Assembly: GCF_028553745.1 (NCBI RefSeq) | Contig: NZ_CP067129.1 | Coordinates: forward strand, 1,284,501 to 1,348,500 | Length of the DNA stretch: 64,000 nucleotides | DNA from: Paracoccus seriniphilus | Lineage (GTDB): Bacteria > Pseudomonadota > Alphaproteobacteria > Rhodobacterales > Rhodobacteraceae | Reading direction: 5' to 3' | Part shown: positions 10,960 to 19,438 of the stretch, piece by piece | Layout: the number at the start of each line of letters is the position of its first letter | Numbering within the stretch: position 1 is the first letter of the stretch | Position numbers and translations under genes: made by a program | The notes under the pieces: model-generated | The model's input: only the letters and a program-made list of their open reading frames with translations | Told to the model about the DNA's origin: nothing | Database searches by the model: none

Positions 10960-13475
10960 TCGGATTTACCCTGCTGGCAGACATACTGTTTATCGGATTG
11001 GGCCTGTTTGCTCCCGAACTGCCGCAGATGGTCGAGTCTGCAGGGCGGATGTCCGGCGAGGATGTCACGGTCGAGGCGCGGCTGGTGCCCAATGCGCCCC
11101 TGAAATATCATTGGATGAATGCGGCTTCGGGTCCCGACAAGGATCCGCGCGAATTGCTGTTCTCGGGGCAGGTCGATCAGGTCCTGATGACCGAAGCGAT
11201 GCCATTGATCGAGAATCTCGAGGTCCATGACAGCATTGATTACGCGATCAGGTTCAGGGATCTGGCCCTGCGTCACAATCCCGATGCCGAAACCTATCTT
11301 TACGAAAGCTGGCCCACGCTGAAACCGGGGCAAAAGCAGGAATGGCGTCATGCGGTCGCGGCGGGCGGCCTGTTCTGGCGGGCGATGGTGAAAACGGTCA
11401 ATGAACAATCCCTTGCCGGGCCTGCGGGCGCGCCGATGCGCCTGATACCGCTGGCTCAGGGGCTGCTGGCGCTGGATGATGCAATTTCGGCTGGCGGCGT
11501 TCCCGGGCTGGAAGATTTCGAGCAGGTCTTCACGGATGGTCAGCATCTGAACGGGCGGGGCTCCTATTTCGCGGCAATGTTGCTGCATGCGGCCCTGACA
11601 GACGAGGATCCCACGGGTCTGCCTGTCTGGCTGGGGCGAAACCGTCCCGCGACATTGGACGAGGCCATCACGACCCCCATGGCCGAAGCCATGCAGAAGA
11701 TCGCACGGCGCGTGGTTCAAGAGCAGAAGGAGCCGGTCACGGGCTTTGCCGCTGCCCTGCGACGCGCCGAGGCGGTGGTGCGTGAAACCCGCAATGACAG
11801 CAGCCCGCAAAGCCTCTGGCAGGATCCCAACGCCTCATATCTGACCGGGATCGAACGGCGCGGCGTGGCCTTCAATCTGTCCGAGGTGAACGACTGGTCT
11901 GCCGAGCAGCCCTTTCTGGATGTCTTCAAGACCGCCCGCCCCTGGATCGGCCATCTGCCGGGGCAATGGGGTGGCTTTGATGCGCCGAAACTGCACGATG
12001 CCGGTTATCTGGACGAGGACGGCTGGCCGCTGATGATCCCGCCCGAGGTCACGCATCTGAGCACCCTGATCCTGTCGGACCTGAACGAGAAGATGATCTC
12101 TATGGCCGGGCGCTATGTGCTGCGCTATCAGGGCGAGGGACGCCTGGAACTGGAGGGAAGGGCCCGCAATGTCACCTATGAGCCGGGGCGGGTAACATTC
12201 GATTATCAGCCGGGGCCGGGCAGCGTGCTGATCCATCTGCGCGAGATCAATCCCGACAATCCGGTGCGTGATATCAGCGTGGTCCGGCAGGACAGGATCG
12301 CGCTGGCGGATGCGGGGCGTCTGTTCAATCCCGATTTTCTGGCTCGTCTGCGCGGCGCCGAGGTGCTGCGCTTCATGGGCTGGATGCGCACCAACAATTC
12401 GACAGTCTCAAACGTCGAGGAATTGCCCGAAGAAGAGGATTACATCTGGAGCACGCGGCGGGGCGTTCCGCCCGAAGTGATGGTCGCGCTGGCCAATGAG
12501 CTGGATCTGGACCCCTGGTTCACGCTGCCACATCTGGCCGATGACGAATTGGTCCATGAATATGCGCGCCGTGTCCGCGACAATCTGGAACCGGGGCGAC
12601 GCGCCTGGGTCGAATTTTCCAATGAGGTCTGGAATGGCGCATTCGATCAGCACCAATGGGCCGAACGCAAGGCGATCGAGGAATGGGGTGCCGAAGGGGC
12701 CGCAATGCAATATGGCGCATTTCGTGCGGCGCAGGTTGCCGATATCTGGAGCGAGGAATTCGCCCCCTCGGCTGCGGGCAGGCTGGTCCGTGTCATCGGC
12801 ACTTTCACCGGCTGGCCCGGTGCCGAGGATGACATGCTGATGGCACCGGCATGGAAAGAGGCGGACCCCGAGAACTGGCATCCGCTGGCCGGTCATTTCG
12901 ATGCCTATGCCGTCACCGGATATTTCTATGCCAATCTGGAAAATCCCGAGCGTCTGGCACTGCTGCAGAAGACGCTGGAAGACAGTTGGGCCGAAGCCCG
13001 TCGCCGGGGTCAGGCCGAGGGGCTGCGGGACGCCGATCTGGATGCCTTCGTGCAGGAACACAGGTTCGATCTGGCCATCGGGCGGGCGATTGCCGACCTG
13101 CATGCGGGCGGGCTGAGCGATCAGCCAGAAGGGACCGTGCAATGGGTGATCGACACATTGTTTCGCCATCACGCAGCAGCGGCGCGCAAATACGGGCTGG
13201 ATCTGGTGATGTATGAGGGCGGCAGCCATGTCGTTGCATCCGGCGCCCTGTCTGAAGACGAGGAACTGACCAGCTTTCTGATTGCGCTCAACTATTCCCC
13301 GGGCATGGGAGAGTTGTATCGCCACCTGATGAAGGGGTGGCGGCAATACAGCGACCAGCCCTTCAATTTCTATACTGCGATTGACGGGCCCAGCCGCTAT
13401 GGCAGTTGGGGCACTTTGCGGTTTCTGGATGACATGAATGCGCGATGGCGCGCGGTTTCGGAGGCCGAGGAATGA
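10956..13475 (+). CDS. Fusion of a serine-less SGNH-like domain and a clan GH-A-like glycosidase domain
   Basis: An 839-residue protein. Residues 1 to about 230 align along their length with the preceding SGNH protein: TYLYESW matches VYLYETW, and GQHLNGRGSY matches QIHLSDLGNY. The nucleophile position of block I reads IGLGLF, with Gly16 where the neighbour has Ser66, while D194 and H197 of block V are kept. From about 370 the protein resembles a TIM-barrel glycosidase. It has WVEFSNEVWNG with the Asn-Glu pair at 556-557 (clan GH-A acid/base type) and MYEGGSH with Glu754 as candidate nucleophile. The N-terminus is hydrophobic but short, and export is unclear. The substrate is unknown. It overlaps both neighbours by ATGA. 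Confidence 0.6.
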   Translation: MIGFTLLADILFIGLGLFAPELPQMVESAGRMSGEDVTVEARLVPNAPLKYHWMNAASGPDKDPRELLFSGQVDQVLMTEAMPLIENLEVHDSIDYAIRFRDLALRHNPDAETYLYESWPTLKPGQKQEWRHAVAAGGLFWRAMVKTVNEQSLAGPAGAPMRLIPLAQGLLALDDAISAGGVPGLEDFEQVFTDGQHLNGRGSYFAAMLLHAALTDEDPTGLPVWLGRNRPATLDEAITTPMAEAMQKIARRVVQEQKEPVTGFAAALRRAEAVVRETRNDSSPQSLWQDPNASYLTGIERRGVAFNLSEVNDWSAEQPFLDVFKTARPWIGHLPGQWGGFDAPKLHDAGYLDEDGWPLMIPPEVTHLSTLILSDLNEKMISMAGRYVLRYQGEGRLELEGRARNVTYEPGRVTFDYQPGPGSVLIHLREINPDNPVRDISVVRQDRIALADAGRLFNPDFLARLRGAEVLRFMGWMRTNNSTVSNVEELPEEEDYIWSTRRGVPPEVMVALANELDLDPWFTLPHLADDELVHEYARRVRDNLEPGRRAWVEFSNEVWNGAFDQHQWAERKAIEEWGAEGAAMQYGAFRAAQVADIWSEEFAPSAAGRLVRVIGTFTGWPGAEDDMLMAPAWKEADPENWHPLAGHFDAYAVTGYFYANLENPERLALLQKTLEDSWAEARRRGQAEGLRDADLDAFVQEHRFDLAIGRAIADLHAGGLSDQPEGTVQWVIDTLFRHHAAAARKYGLDLVMYEGGSHVVASGALSEDEELTSFLIALNYSPGMGELYRHLMKGWRQYSDQPFNFYTAIDGPSRYGSWGTLRFLDDMNARWRAVSEAEE

Positions 13476-14317
13476 CGCAGGAACTGGCACTGAGTGTCAT
13501 TCTGCCCGCCAGCAATGAAGAGGCCTGGCTGGGAGACTGCCTGCGGGCACTGTTTGCCAGCACGCCCGTTTCAGGCGGGGCCGAGGTGATCGTGGTGGCC
13601 AACGGATGTCGTGACCGTACGGCAGAGGTGGCGCGTGATCTTGCGGATCTGGCAGAACGTTCGAACTGGTCCCTGATTGTTCTGGAGCGGGCCGAGGGCG
13701 GCAAGATCGGTGCCCTGAACGCCGGCGACGGGATGGCCCGTGGTGCCGTGCGCGCCTATCTGGACGCGGATGTCGTCGTCAGCCCCGAACTGATGGGCCA
13801 ACTGACCGCTGCCTTGCAGAGCGCCCGGGGGGCAGCCTATGGCAGCGGCAGGGCCATCATTCCACGGCCTCGCAACCCGCTGACTCGCGCCTATGCGCGT
13901 TTCTGGAAAAACCTGCCCTTCGCGCAAAGCGTCGCGCCGGGTTACGGGCTGTTCGCGGTCAATGCCGAGGGGCGCGCGCGCTGGGGCGAATTTCCCGACA
14001 TCATTTCAGATGACACATTCGTGCGGCTGCAGTTCGCACCGCAAGAACGTATCGGCGTTTCCGCAAGCTATAGCTGGCCCATGATCGAAGGCTGGGGGGC
14101 GCTGGTCCGCGTGCGCAGGCGTCAGGATGCCGGCGTGACGCAGATTCGCCAGCGCTGGCCGCAGATCATGGAAAATGAGGGCAAGGAACCCATGGGGTTT
14201 TCGGGCATCCTGCGCCGTGCGCTTCGCGATCCGCTTGGATTCGCCGCTTATGCCTCGGTTTCGCTTGCCGTTCGCCTGAATCGCCAGAATGCACAGGAAT
14301 GGACCAGGGGCAGATGA
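13472..14317 (+). CDS. Family 2 glycosyltransferase
   Basis: A 281-residue GT2. It begins LSVILPASNEEAWLG, followed by EVIVVANGCRDRT and AYLDADVVV (the DxD motif). ISDDTFVRLQF provides the acceptor-side acidic residues. The short C-terminal part (DPLGFAAYASVSLAVRL) is weakly hydrophobic and may touch the membrane. The ATG at 13472 overlaps the previous stop (ATGA). An upstream in-frame ATG at 13445 would lie inside the preceding gene. It is probably part of the same glycan or glycolipid assembly as the GT4 and flippase downstream. Donor and acceptor sugars cannot be told. Confidence 0.85.
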   Translation: MTQELALSVILPASNEEAWLGDCLRALFASTPVSGGAEVIVVANGCRDRTAEVARDLADLAERSNWSLIVLERAEGGKIGALNAGDGMARGAVRAYLDADVVVSPELMGQLTAALQSARGAAYGSGRAIIPRPRNPLTRAYARFWKNLPFAQSVAPGYGLFAVNAEGRARWGEFPDIISDDTFVRLQFAPQERIGVSASYSWPMIEGWGALVRVRRRQDAGVTQIRQRWPQIMENEGKEPMGFSGILRRALRDPLGFAAYASVSLAVRLNRQNAQEWTRGR

Positions 14318-14398
14318 GTGCTCCGGGTTTCGATCAATCCGACTGCCGCCCGGGGTCGGAAGAGATAAGGCCAAACCCGCCAATCGCGGCGGAATGAT

Positions 14399-15619
14399 AT
14401 GAGGCAAATGTTGCGTATCGGTTATTTGTTGAACACATATCCCCAACCCAGCGTGACCTTCGTCCGGCGCGAGATCAGGGCATTGGAGGAACAGGGCATT
14501 TCGGTGCTTCGTTTCGCCATGCGCAGCGACCGCGACGCGCTGGTCGACCCCACGGATCTGGAAGAATATGATCGGACCGAGTTGATCCTGAAGCTGGGCG
14601 CGTTTTCCCTTGTGACGAACGCATTTTGCTGTGCCTTGCAACATCCGGGCCGATTCTATGGTGCTTTCTCGATGGCGATGCGCATGGGTCGCCGCGGGGG
14701 CGGGCGTCTGCGCCATCTGATCTATCTGGTCGAGGCGGCCTATCTGGCCCGTCGTGCCAATGATCTGGAACTGGATCACATCCATGCCCATTTCGGCACC
14801 AATCCGGCGGCGGTTGCATCGCTGATGAAGCAGTTGGGCGGACCGTCCTACAGCTTTACTGTCCATGGCCCCGAGGAATTTGACAGTCCCGTTGCGCTGA
14901 GCCTGAACGAAAAGATCGCGCGGTCTGCCTTTGCCGTGGCGATTTCCTCGCATGGGCGCAGCCAGCTGTTTCGATGGGCCGATTATGAGGATTGGCCCAA
15001 GCTGCATGTCGTTCACTGTGGCATCGATCCTGCCCTGTTCCCGCTGCCTTCGGCAATGCCCGAGACCGAAGAACTGCGATTGGTCAATATCGGCAGATTC
15101 GCGGAACAGAAAGGCCAGCTCTTGCTGCCCGAGGCGGTGGCCATCGCGCGGTCCATGGGGGCAAGGGTGCATGTCACCCTGGTCGGCGACGGCCCGATGC
15201 GGCCCCAGATCGAGGCGGCGATTGCAAGACATGGCGTTGCAGATGCCTTCACGCTGACCGGCTGGCTGGATGAACAGGGGGTGCGTTCCGCCCTGGCCGA
15301 CGCCCATGCGCTGGTTCTGCCCAGCTTTGCCGAGGGCCTGCCGATGGTGGTGATGGAGGCCATGGCCGCCGGACGGGCGGTGATCGCCACCTATATCGCG
15401 GGCAATCCCGAACTGATCCTGAATGGCACCACCGGCTGGTTGGTTCCCGCCGGCGATCCCCAGGCACTTGCGCAGGCGATGGTCACCGCGCATCAGACAT
15501 CGGTCGCCGATCTGACCGCCATGGGGGGCGCAGGGCGCGCTCGCGTGTTGACGCGCCACGACATCAATCAAGAGGCCGCAAAGCTGGCCAGCCTTTTCCA
15601 GAAAGCGATCGGTTCATGA
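14399..15619 (+). CDS. Family 4 glycosyltransferase (GT-B fold)
   Basis: A 406-residue protein of the colanic-acid/EPS glycosyltransferase type. The N-terminal half has GYLLNTYPQPSVTFVRREI and IHAHFGTNPA. The C-terminal half has LVNIGRFAEQKGQ, LVGDGPMRP, LTGWLDEQGV and PSFAEGLPMVVMEAMAAGR (the donor-binding E-x7-E region). It is cytoplasmic and transfers a sugar from a nucleotide donor with retention of configuration, by family knowledge. A second in-frame ATG at 14408 is possible. It follows an 81-base gap and overlaps the flippase gene by ATGA, so glycan building and export are coupled. Confidence 0.88.
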   Translation: MRQMLRIGYLLNTYPQPSVTFVRREIRALEEQGISVLRFAMRSDRDALVDPTDLEEYDRTELILKLGAFSLVTNAFCCALQHPGRFYGAFSMAMRMGRRGGGRLRHLIYLVEAAYLARRANDLELDHIHAHFGTNPAAVASLMKQLGGPSYSFTVHGPEEFDSPVALSLNEKIARSAFAVAISSHGRSQLFRWADYEDWPKLHVVHCGIDPALFPLPSAMPETEELRLVNIGRFAEQKGQLLLPEAVAIARSMGARVHVTLVGDGPMRPQIEAAIARHGVADAFTLTGWLDEQGVRSALADAHALVLPSFAEGLPMVVMEAMAAGRAVIATYIAGNPELILNGTTGWLVPAGDPQALAQAMVTAHQTSVADLTAMGGAGRARVLTRHDINQEAAKLASLFQKAIGS

Positions 15620-16956
15620 AACGCCTGACGACCTATCTTTCGGGGCAGAGCATCACGCAGCGCGTGCTGCGCGGCTCTGCCATTTCCGGTATGGGGTATT
15701 TCCTGAGCCAGGGCATCAGGCTGGCCAGCAACCTGATTCTGACGCGCCTGCTGTTTCCCGATGCCTTCGGCCTGATGGCACTGGTGACGATGTTCGTTCT
15801 GGGCGTCGTGATGATGACTGATGTCGGGCTGACCCCATCGATCATGCAAAGCAAACGCGGCGATGACCCGAAATTCCTGAACACGGCATGGTCGGTGAAG
15901 ATGCTGCTGCATGCCTTTTACTTTGTGGTGATATGCCTGCTGGCCTATCCCGCCGCGCAGTTCTATGACGCCCCGCAACTGGTGGAACTGATGCCTGCGG
16001 TCGGGTTGAGCCTGCTGATCGGCGGGCTTGTCTCACCCAATATCGAACATGCCATGCGTCACATCCAGCTTGGTCGGGTCACCATGATCGACCTGGCCAG
16101 CCAGGCGGCATCGGTGGGGGCAATGGTGCTGTTTGCGCTGCTGACGCGTTCGATCTGGGCATTGGTCTTCGGGCAATTCATTGCCGCCGGGGTCAAGGCC
16201 GTGCTGACGCGCTATTACCTCCAGGGACCGGCATCGCGCTTTGCCTGGGACAAATCCGCCGTGCAGGAGCTGATCCATTTCGGCAAATGGATCACGCTCA
16301 GTTCCGCCTGCGGCTTTGTGCTGTCACAGGGCGACAAGGCGGTGTTGGGGAAATATCTCAGCCTCGAGCAACTGGGTGTCTACAACATCGGCTTCTTTCT
16401 GGCCTCGTTCCCGATGGCGCTGGCCGAAAACATCACCGGGCGCACCATCATCCCGGTCTATCGCGACAGTCCGCCCTATGAATCGCCACAGAACTTCAGA
16501 ACCGTTCGCCGGATGCGCATGGGGCTTTCGGCCGTGGTCATGTCGATGATCGCCGTCATGGCGCTTGGCGGGCCATGGATCATCAACCTGCTCTATGACA
16601 TGCGCTACGAGGGCGCCGGTCCGATCGTGTCGCTGATTGCCTGCGCGCAGATTCCCGTTGTTCTGGGCATGACCTATCCGCAGGCCGCGCTGGCCGCCGG
16701 AGATTCACGCAGCCCGTCCTTGCTGACCATGCTGCGTGCCGGCGTCCAGATCGCTGCCTTTCTGACCGGTGCCGAGCTGGGCGGGCTGACGGGGGCGATC
16801 ATCGGCCAGATGCTGGCGGGTTGGCTGCTGCATCTGTTCATCATCCGGATCGCGGTGCAGCACAGGGTTTGGGACCCGCTGCATGACGCCATGTTCGCGG
16901 TGCTTGGGCTGTTGCTGACGGTTGCCGGAATGTCCCATATGATCTGGGCGGGATAA
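15616..16956 (+). CDS. MOP-superfamily flippase (Wzx/lipopolysaccharide biosynthesis type)
   Basis: A 446-residue polytopic inner-membrane protein with about 12-14 hydrophobic segments. The N-terminal GSAISGMGYFLSQGIRLASN and FGLMALV pattern is typical of polysaccharide flippases. It should move lipid-linked sugar units, or a related lipid-linked product, from the cytoplasmic to the periplasmic face. It overlaps the GT4 gene by ATGA and ends the + strand block. It is the only export candidate in the operon seen here, and no ABC or MFS exporter is visible. Confidence 0.87.
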   Translation: MKRLTTYLSGQSITQRVLRGSAISGMGYFLSQGIRLASNLILTRLLFPDAFGLMALVTMFVLGVVMMTDVGLTPSIMQSKRGDDPKFLNTAWSVKMLLHAFYFVVICLLAYPAAQFYDAPQLVELMPAVGLSLLIGGLVSPNIEHAMRHIQLGRVTMIDLASQAASVGAMVLFALLTRSIWALVFGQFIAAGVKAVLTRYYLQGPASRFAWDKSAVQELIHFGKWITLSSACGFVLSQGDKAVLGKYLSLEQLGVYNIGFFLASFPMALAENITGRTIIPVYRDSPPYESPQNFRTVRRMRMGLSAVVMSMIAVMALGGPWIINLLYDMRYEGAGPIVSLIACAQIPVVLGMTYPQAALAAGDSRSPSLLTMLRAGVQIAAFLTGAELGGLTGAIIGQMLAGWLLHLFIIRIAVQHRVWDPLHDAMFAVLGLLLTVAGMSHMIWAG

Positions 16957-16963
16957 GGCAGGC

Positions 16964-16983
16964 AGGGCGCCGGAATGCGCCCT
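16964..16983. terminator. Short hairpin between convergent genes
   Basis: AGGGCGC and GCGCCCT form a 7-base stem with a six-base loop between the flippase stop and the Hint-gene stop. It could act in both directions. There is no U-tract on either side, so confidence is modest. Confidence 0.4.
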
Positions 16984-18122
16984 CAGCAGACCAGCAGCTT
17001 CGCGTTGCGACGATGGCGCTCGGCCAGCTTGCGGCCTTCGCGTCCCGAGACAAGGCGGCGCGCCGGAGCCGGCGAAAAACCTGGCCGGGCCAGTTCTGGA
17101 AACAATGTCAGGATCTCGCGCCGGGCCGCGGGAGAGACCGACTTGAGCGCCTCGGCACCTGTATAGAGGCTTTCGGTCCAGGCATTTTCCGACAGCACGA
17201 TTTCATGTCTGTCAAACAGCATGTGCCAGTATTCCATTTCGGTCGCATCGCTTGCTACTTCGATTCCGGGCAATCGGGTCAGATGTTTGGCTGCAACCAG
17301 TATTTCGTCGCAACCGAACATGCGTCGGGCGATGCGGGACCGAACCAGCACGCGATGCTGCGGTGATACGACCAGATCTGCCGTCGGGGCACCGCGTCCC
17401 AGGGCACCTGCGGAAATATGAATCGGGCGCAGTTGCGGGCACAGGTCCAGCTGACGGGCGTCAATCCGTGTTCCCCCGATCCATCGAACTGGCTGCAGCC
17501 CGTGATCGCGGGTCATCACCATGTCGCCAATCGCCAGATCCTCGATCCTTCGCGGGCCCTCTGCAGTTTCGATCAGCGTTCCGGCCGCGAAGCAGGTGAC
17601 GGATTGAAGTGGATAGTCAATGCTATCTTTGGCCCCGTCCGGAGAGTATCTGGTATAGTAGCGGAAATCCTTGGAAATATCCAACTCCGGGGTTTGGTAT
17701 TCGCCGGTCCAAGAATTCCATTTCTTTACCGGAAAGATCAGAACGGAGTGTTTCGAACCCAGTTCCTCGCCATGGAGACCCGGTTCATAAAGATGCGGGA
17801 ACATTACGATGAATCTGTTGCCATCACTGTCCTTGATATAGCTTCCGATGTAATTGCTTAACCTCGTGCCAGCCGGGACAAGCTGTGCGTCATCGCCATA
17901 GCCGAATGTGACATCGTATTTCAGGCTCTGCTGCGTAGGGTCCAGATCGTAATAGCCTGCGTTGAATTCTGAATCGTCATCGGTGATGGTGATGGTGCTT
18001 ACTGCAGCATCAGATATGGAAAAAGGGTTGGAAGCCGTTACCCATGGCCGGACGTCGTAAGGAAATTCGGTGCCTACGGGTATCGGCTGACTGAACGTCA
18101 GCATCGTGATCTTATAGTCCAT
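16983..18122 (-). CDS. Hint-domain secreted protein
   Basis: About 379 residues. The C-terminal half carries a hedgehog/intein (Hint) module: CFAAGTLIETAEGPRRI gives the splice-type cysteine, followed by IGDMVMTRDHG, PVRWIGG and the block with SPQHRVLVRS. The end of the module has no Asn-Cys/Ser terminus, as usual for Hint proteins of Rhodobacterales, where autoproteolysis is suspected but rarely shown. The N-terminal 190 residues are acidic and unassigned, without a Sec signal. The ATG at 18122 was chosen for its GGAGAG ribosome site. An in-frame ATG at 18143 is possible. A perfect CtrA-type box lies about 100 bases upstream. Confidence 0.75.
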   Translation of the reverse strand: MDYKITMLTFSQPIPVGTEFPYDVRPWVTASNPFSISDAAVSTITITDDDSEFNAGYYDLDPTQQSLKYDVTFGYGDDAQLVPAGTRLSNYIGSYIKDSDGNRFIVMFPHLYEPGLHGEELGSKHSVLIFPVKKWNSWTGEYQTPELDISKDFRYYTRYSPDGAKDSIDYPLQSVTCFAAGTLIETAEGPRRIEDLAIGDMVMTRDHGLQPVRWIGGTRIDARQLDLCPQLRPIHISAGALGRGAPTADLVVSPQHRVLVRSRIARRMFGCDEILVAAKHLTRLPGIEVASDATEMEYWHMLFDRHEIVLSENAWTESLYTGAEALKSVSPAARREILTLFPELARPGFSPAPARRLVSGREGRKLAERHRRNAKLLVC

Positions 18123-18204
18123 TGCTCTCCGCCAATTCTGCATGAACTTTCATTCATCGAGGCGAGAGAAGCAGAAGACCGCGCAATATATTCCCGCCTT
18201 TCCG

Positions 18205-18232
18205 CTTCATTAACCATCTCTGGTTAATGAAG
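18205..18232. repeat. Perfect 12-bp inverted repeat
   Basis: CTTCATTAACCA and TGGTTAATGAAG flank a four-base loop. It lies between the GlxA-type gene stop (18277) and the Hint gene start, so it could be a terminator of the former or an operator of the latter. It lacks a T-run on either side. It overlaps the CtrA-type box. Confidence 0.6.
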
Positions 18233-18238
18233 AATTAA
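18223..18238 (-). promoter_or_regulatory. CtrA-type binding site (TTAA-N7-TTAAC)
   Basis: On the minus strand the bases read TTAATTCTTCATTAAC. This is the full CtrA consensus with the seven-base spacer, facing the Hint gene whose ATG is about 100 bases downstream. CtrA is the alphaproteobacterial response regulator of cell-cycle, motility and gene-transfer-agent genes. Binding is inferred from the sequence only. Confidence 0.6.
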
Positions 18239-18276
18239 GGCATGCTGGCCGAATGGCCGGAGATTCCGCTTGGTGC

Positions 18277-19266
18277 TTATGAAGGTTTTTCGGACGTATT
18301 GGAGCCCGCAGTTCCGCGTTCCCTGTAAGGGGTGCTTCCATATTGCGCGCGATAGCATTTCGAAAAATGCGAGGGGCTGGAAAAACCCGATGCCAGTGCA
18401 ACCTCGATTATCGAAAGTTCCGTCTGCATCAGCAGGTTGCGCGCCCGCCCAAGACGCGTTTCCATGTAATAGCGCTTGGGGCTGCGGTTCAGGTATTTTC
18501 GGAACAATCGCTCCAGCTGACGGGTCGACATTCCGGCATCGGCGGCCAGACGAGCCGGGCTGATCGGGTCCTCCAGGTTTTCCTCCATCCGCGCGATCAC
18601 CGCAGCGAGCCGGGGATGGCGCACGCCGATCCGGGTCGGGATCGACAGGCGCTGGCTGTCCTGATTGGTCCGGATTGAGGTGTGCAGAAGCTGGTCGGCG
18701 ACATTGGCGGCCAGTTCATCGCCATGCGTGCGGGCAATCAGATGCAGCATCAGGTCAATCGGAGAGGTGCCTCCGGCGGCGGTAAGGCGATTGCCATCAT
18801 CGACGAAGACCGATCTGAACAGATCGACATCGGGGAAGGCTTCCGAGAAACCGTCGTGATTCTCCCAATGGATCGTTGCCTTGCGCCCGTCCAGCAGGCC
18901 CGCTGCCGCCAGAATCCACGAACCGGTGCAGATAGCGCCTATGGTTGCGCCGCCACGCGCCTGCCTGCGCAGCCAGTTCAGCACCGGCTTGCTGGCTTCG
19001 CGACTGACCTCGGTACCACCGCAAACGATCACCACATCGTCCCGGGACAGGGCCGTGTCGCTGTCCAACCCACCGTCCAGCGCAATCCTGGTGCCATTCG
19101 AGCATTTCGCGATATCGCCGGATATTCCGACCAGACGCCATTCGTACAGGGTGGTGCCCGCAGCACGGTTGGCCAGTCGCAGCGGCTCCAGCGAGGCCGC
19201 AAAGGGCATCATCGTAAAGCGGTCCAGCAACAGGAACGTAAAGCGGTGCGGTCTTTGGGATGGCAT
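18277..19266 (-). CDS. GlxA-family AraC-type transcriptional regulator
   Basis: About 329 residues from the ATG at 19266, which has a purine-rich GAAGAGA upstream. The N-terminal two thirds is a DJ-1/PfpI-like domain ([42 protein letters not shown]). The C-terminus is an AraC double helix-turn-helix ([18 protein letters not shown] and [17 protein letters not shown]). Relatives control choline, carnitine or arginine catabolism, but no such genes are adjacent, so the target is unknown. It is divergent from the DAHP synthase gene across 172 bases. Confidence 0.85.
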   Translation of the reverse strand: MPSQRPHRFTFLLLDRFTMMPFAASLEPLRLANRAAGTTLYEWRLVGISGDIAKCSNGTRIALDGGLDSDTALSRDDVVIVCGGTEVSREASKPVLNWLRRQARGGATIGAICTGSWILAAAGLLDGRKATIHWENHDGFSEAFPDVDLFRSVFVDDGNRLTAAGGTSPIDLMLHLIARTHGDELAANVADQLLHTSIRTNQDSQRLSIPTRIGVRHPRLAAVIARMEENLEDPISPARLAADAGMSTRQLERLFRKYLNRSPKRYYMETRLGRARNLLMQTELSIIEVALASGFSSPSHFSKCYRAQYGSTPYRERGTAGSNTSEKPS

Positions 19267-19366
19267 CGGGCTATCTCTTCGCGGCGGATCTTGTGAACAG
19301 TCAACAGGGATTTTCCAATCCCGCAAGTGTAGAATCCATTCAACTGTCGCGGACTGCCGCTTTCCT

Positions 19367-19394
19367 CGCCAGACAGGTCTTTCCCTGACTGGCG
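19367..19394 (+). promoter_or_regulatory. Interrupted hairpin in the DAHP synthase leader
   Basis: CGCCAG-A-CAGG, loop TCTTTC, CCTG-A-CTGGCG: ten paired bases with one A/A mismatch, ending 44 bases before the ATG. It may be an operator or a leader hairpin. No leader peptide rich in aromatic codons was seen, so classical attenuation is not supported. Confidence 0.35.
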
Positions 19395-19438
19395 CAAAGG
19401 ACTATACCGACGCGAAGATTTTTCAAGGAGCCCGTGCC

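Noticed and set aside
18881..19438. N-terminal extension of 186 codons on DAHP synthase
   Set aside because: It overlaps the divergent GlxA-type gene. The ATG at 19439 has a good ribosome site and the known class II N-terminus.
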